From NCBI GenBank assembly GCA_964431285.1, contig CAYSJO010000322.1, positions 1-5,306 on the forward strand: 5,306 bases of DNA, read 5' to 3'. The notes under the pieces are model-generated. The model was not told where the DNA came from. It saw nothing but the letters and a program-made list of their open reading frames with translations, and searched no databases. Positions 4,907 to 5,306 of the stretch are shown in pieces (the first letter of the stretch is position 1; each line of letters starts with the position of its first letter). This DNA is from CAUZFZ01 sp964431285. Its GTDB lineage: Bacteria; Planctomycetota; Planctomycetia; Planctomycetales; Planctomycetaceae. The position numbers and the translations under genes were made by a program.

Positions 4907-5306
4907 GCCGGTCTCTCGCAGCAGTCGCAGCAGCGACGATTCAGTAGGTGTGCGGCGACGAGCAGCACACCGCCCGCCGGAGTAATGAGTCGACTTAACC
5001 ATCCGAGCGGAAATCCGAAGAGGCTCGCTGCAAAAACCGGTGCTCCGGAGTCGGCCGATGTTTCGGGGCAATGCTCACAGCAGGTGTCGTGTGCGGTTTC
5101 GGACGTCGCTGAATCTGATGTTTCTGGCACACCATCGGCCGGAGATGCGGAAGCGTGGACGTCCGCCTGGTTCTGCTGACAGCAGTCATCCGGCACGGCA
5201 AACGCGCCGGTCGCAAGGACGCTGACACCGGCCAGAGCCAGAACCGGAACGAGCAACTTGCGATGACGCCGGTAACCCGGCAGGACAGCCACGACTGCCA
5301 GCAGAA
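4903..5306 (-). CDS. MerC-like inner-membrane protein, C-terminal part (start beyond the window)
   Basis: 133 residues are visible and the frame runs open through the window edge, so the N-terminus is missing. It shows the end of a membrane helix (LLAVVAVLP), a basic loop GYRRHRK, a second helix (LLVPVLALAGVSVLATGAFAV), a Cys/Ser/Glu-rich segment with CC and CCEHC, and a last helix with GGVLLVAAHLLNRRCCDCC. The HRK loop between helices and the 'GG-LLL-AHLLN-R-C-C' ending resemble the MerC mercury/metal-transport family. The roughly 55-residue hydrophilic insert before the last helix is longer than I would expect and carries five of the Cys. A GTG at 5292 could be taken as a start, but it falls inside a membrane helix and is very probably internal. 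MerC proteins move Hg(II) or related metals across the inner membrane; the substrate here is unknown. No merA, merP or merR is visible. Confidence 0.6.
   Translation of the reverse strand, partial: LLAVVAVLPGYRRHRKLLVPVLALAGVSVLATGAFAVPDDCCQQNQADVHASASPADGVPETSDSATSETAHDTCCEHCPETSADSGAPVFAASLFGFPLGWLSRLITPAGGVLLVAAHLLNRRCCDCCERPA

Overview
The window reads as a piece of a planctomycete chromosome (order Planctomycetales or close). This is inferred from moderately high GC, several protein types I associate with that phylum (a secreted protein starting its mature part with CPFC, an FmdB-like protein without its zinc knuckles, a short secreted leucine-rich-repeat protein, MerC-like and Cys-rich membrane proteins, a lone Flp pilin), and loose gene spacing. 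I cannot name a genus. All eight genes I accept lie on the minus strand, so the window is best read from high to low coordinates. The long plus-strand open frames are antisense shadows.

Layout in order of transcription. (1) 5306-4256: the C-terminal part of a MerC-like inner-membrane protein (start outside the window), coupled by an ATGA overlap to a 216-residue Cys-rich membrane or secreted protein. An intrinsic terminator at 4223-4198 closes the unit. (2) 4159-3836: a Flp-type (type IVb) prepilin with an unusually long C-terminal part and no tad genes beside it. (3) 3696-1782: a two-gene unit of a secreted CPFC protein (430 aa) and, 19 bases later, a secreted LRR protein (200 aa). (4) 1781-1629: an intergenic stretch with overlapping inverted repeats. 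(5) 1628/1604-957: a 215-223 aa protein I do not recognise. (6) 956-812: an intergenic stretch with a weak promoter candidate and a repeat. (7) 811-29: an FmdB-like 66-residue protein followed by a thioredoxin-fold lipoprotein.

The most unusual structure is a 67-bp dispersed repeat present twice (824-890 and 1753-1819, 59 of 67 bases identical, same orientation). In the second copy it supplies the last 12 codons and the stop of the LRR gene. The first copy preserves the same tail reading (RPPLQLVTR then stop) with only synonymous changes in those codons, but no gene is attached to it. This looks like a mobile or recombining repeat that can serve as a gene 3' end.

Several products are envelope-directed and rich in Cys pairs (MerC-like, 216-aa protein, CPFC protein, thioredoxin lipoprotein, FmdB-like tail). 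A thiol or metal theme is possible, but it rests on motif content only. No RNA gene, CRISPR array, transposase or complete mobile element was seen, and no stretch longer than 300 bases lacks a gene.
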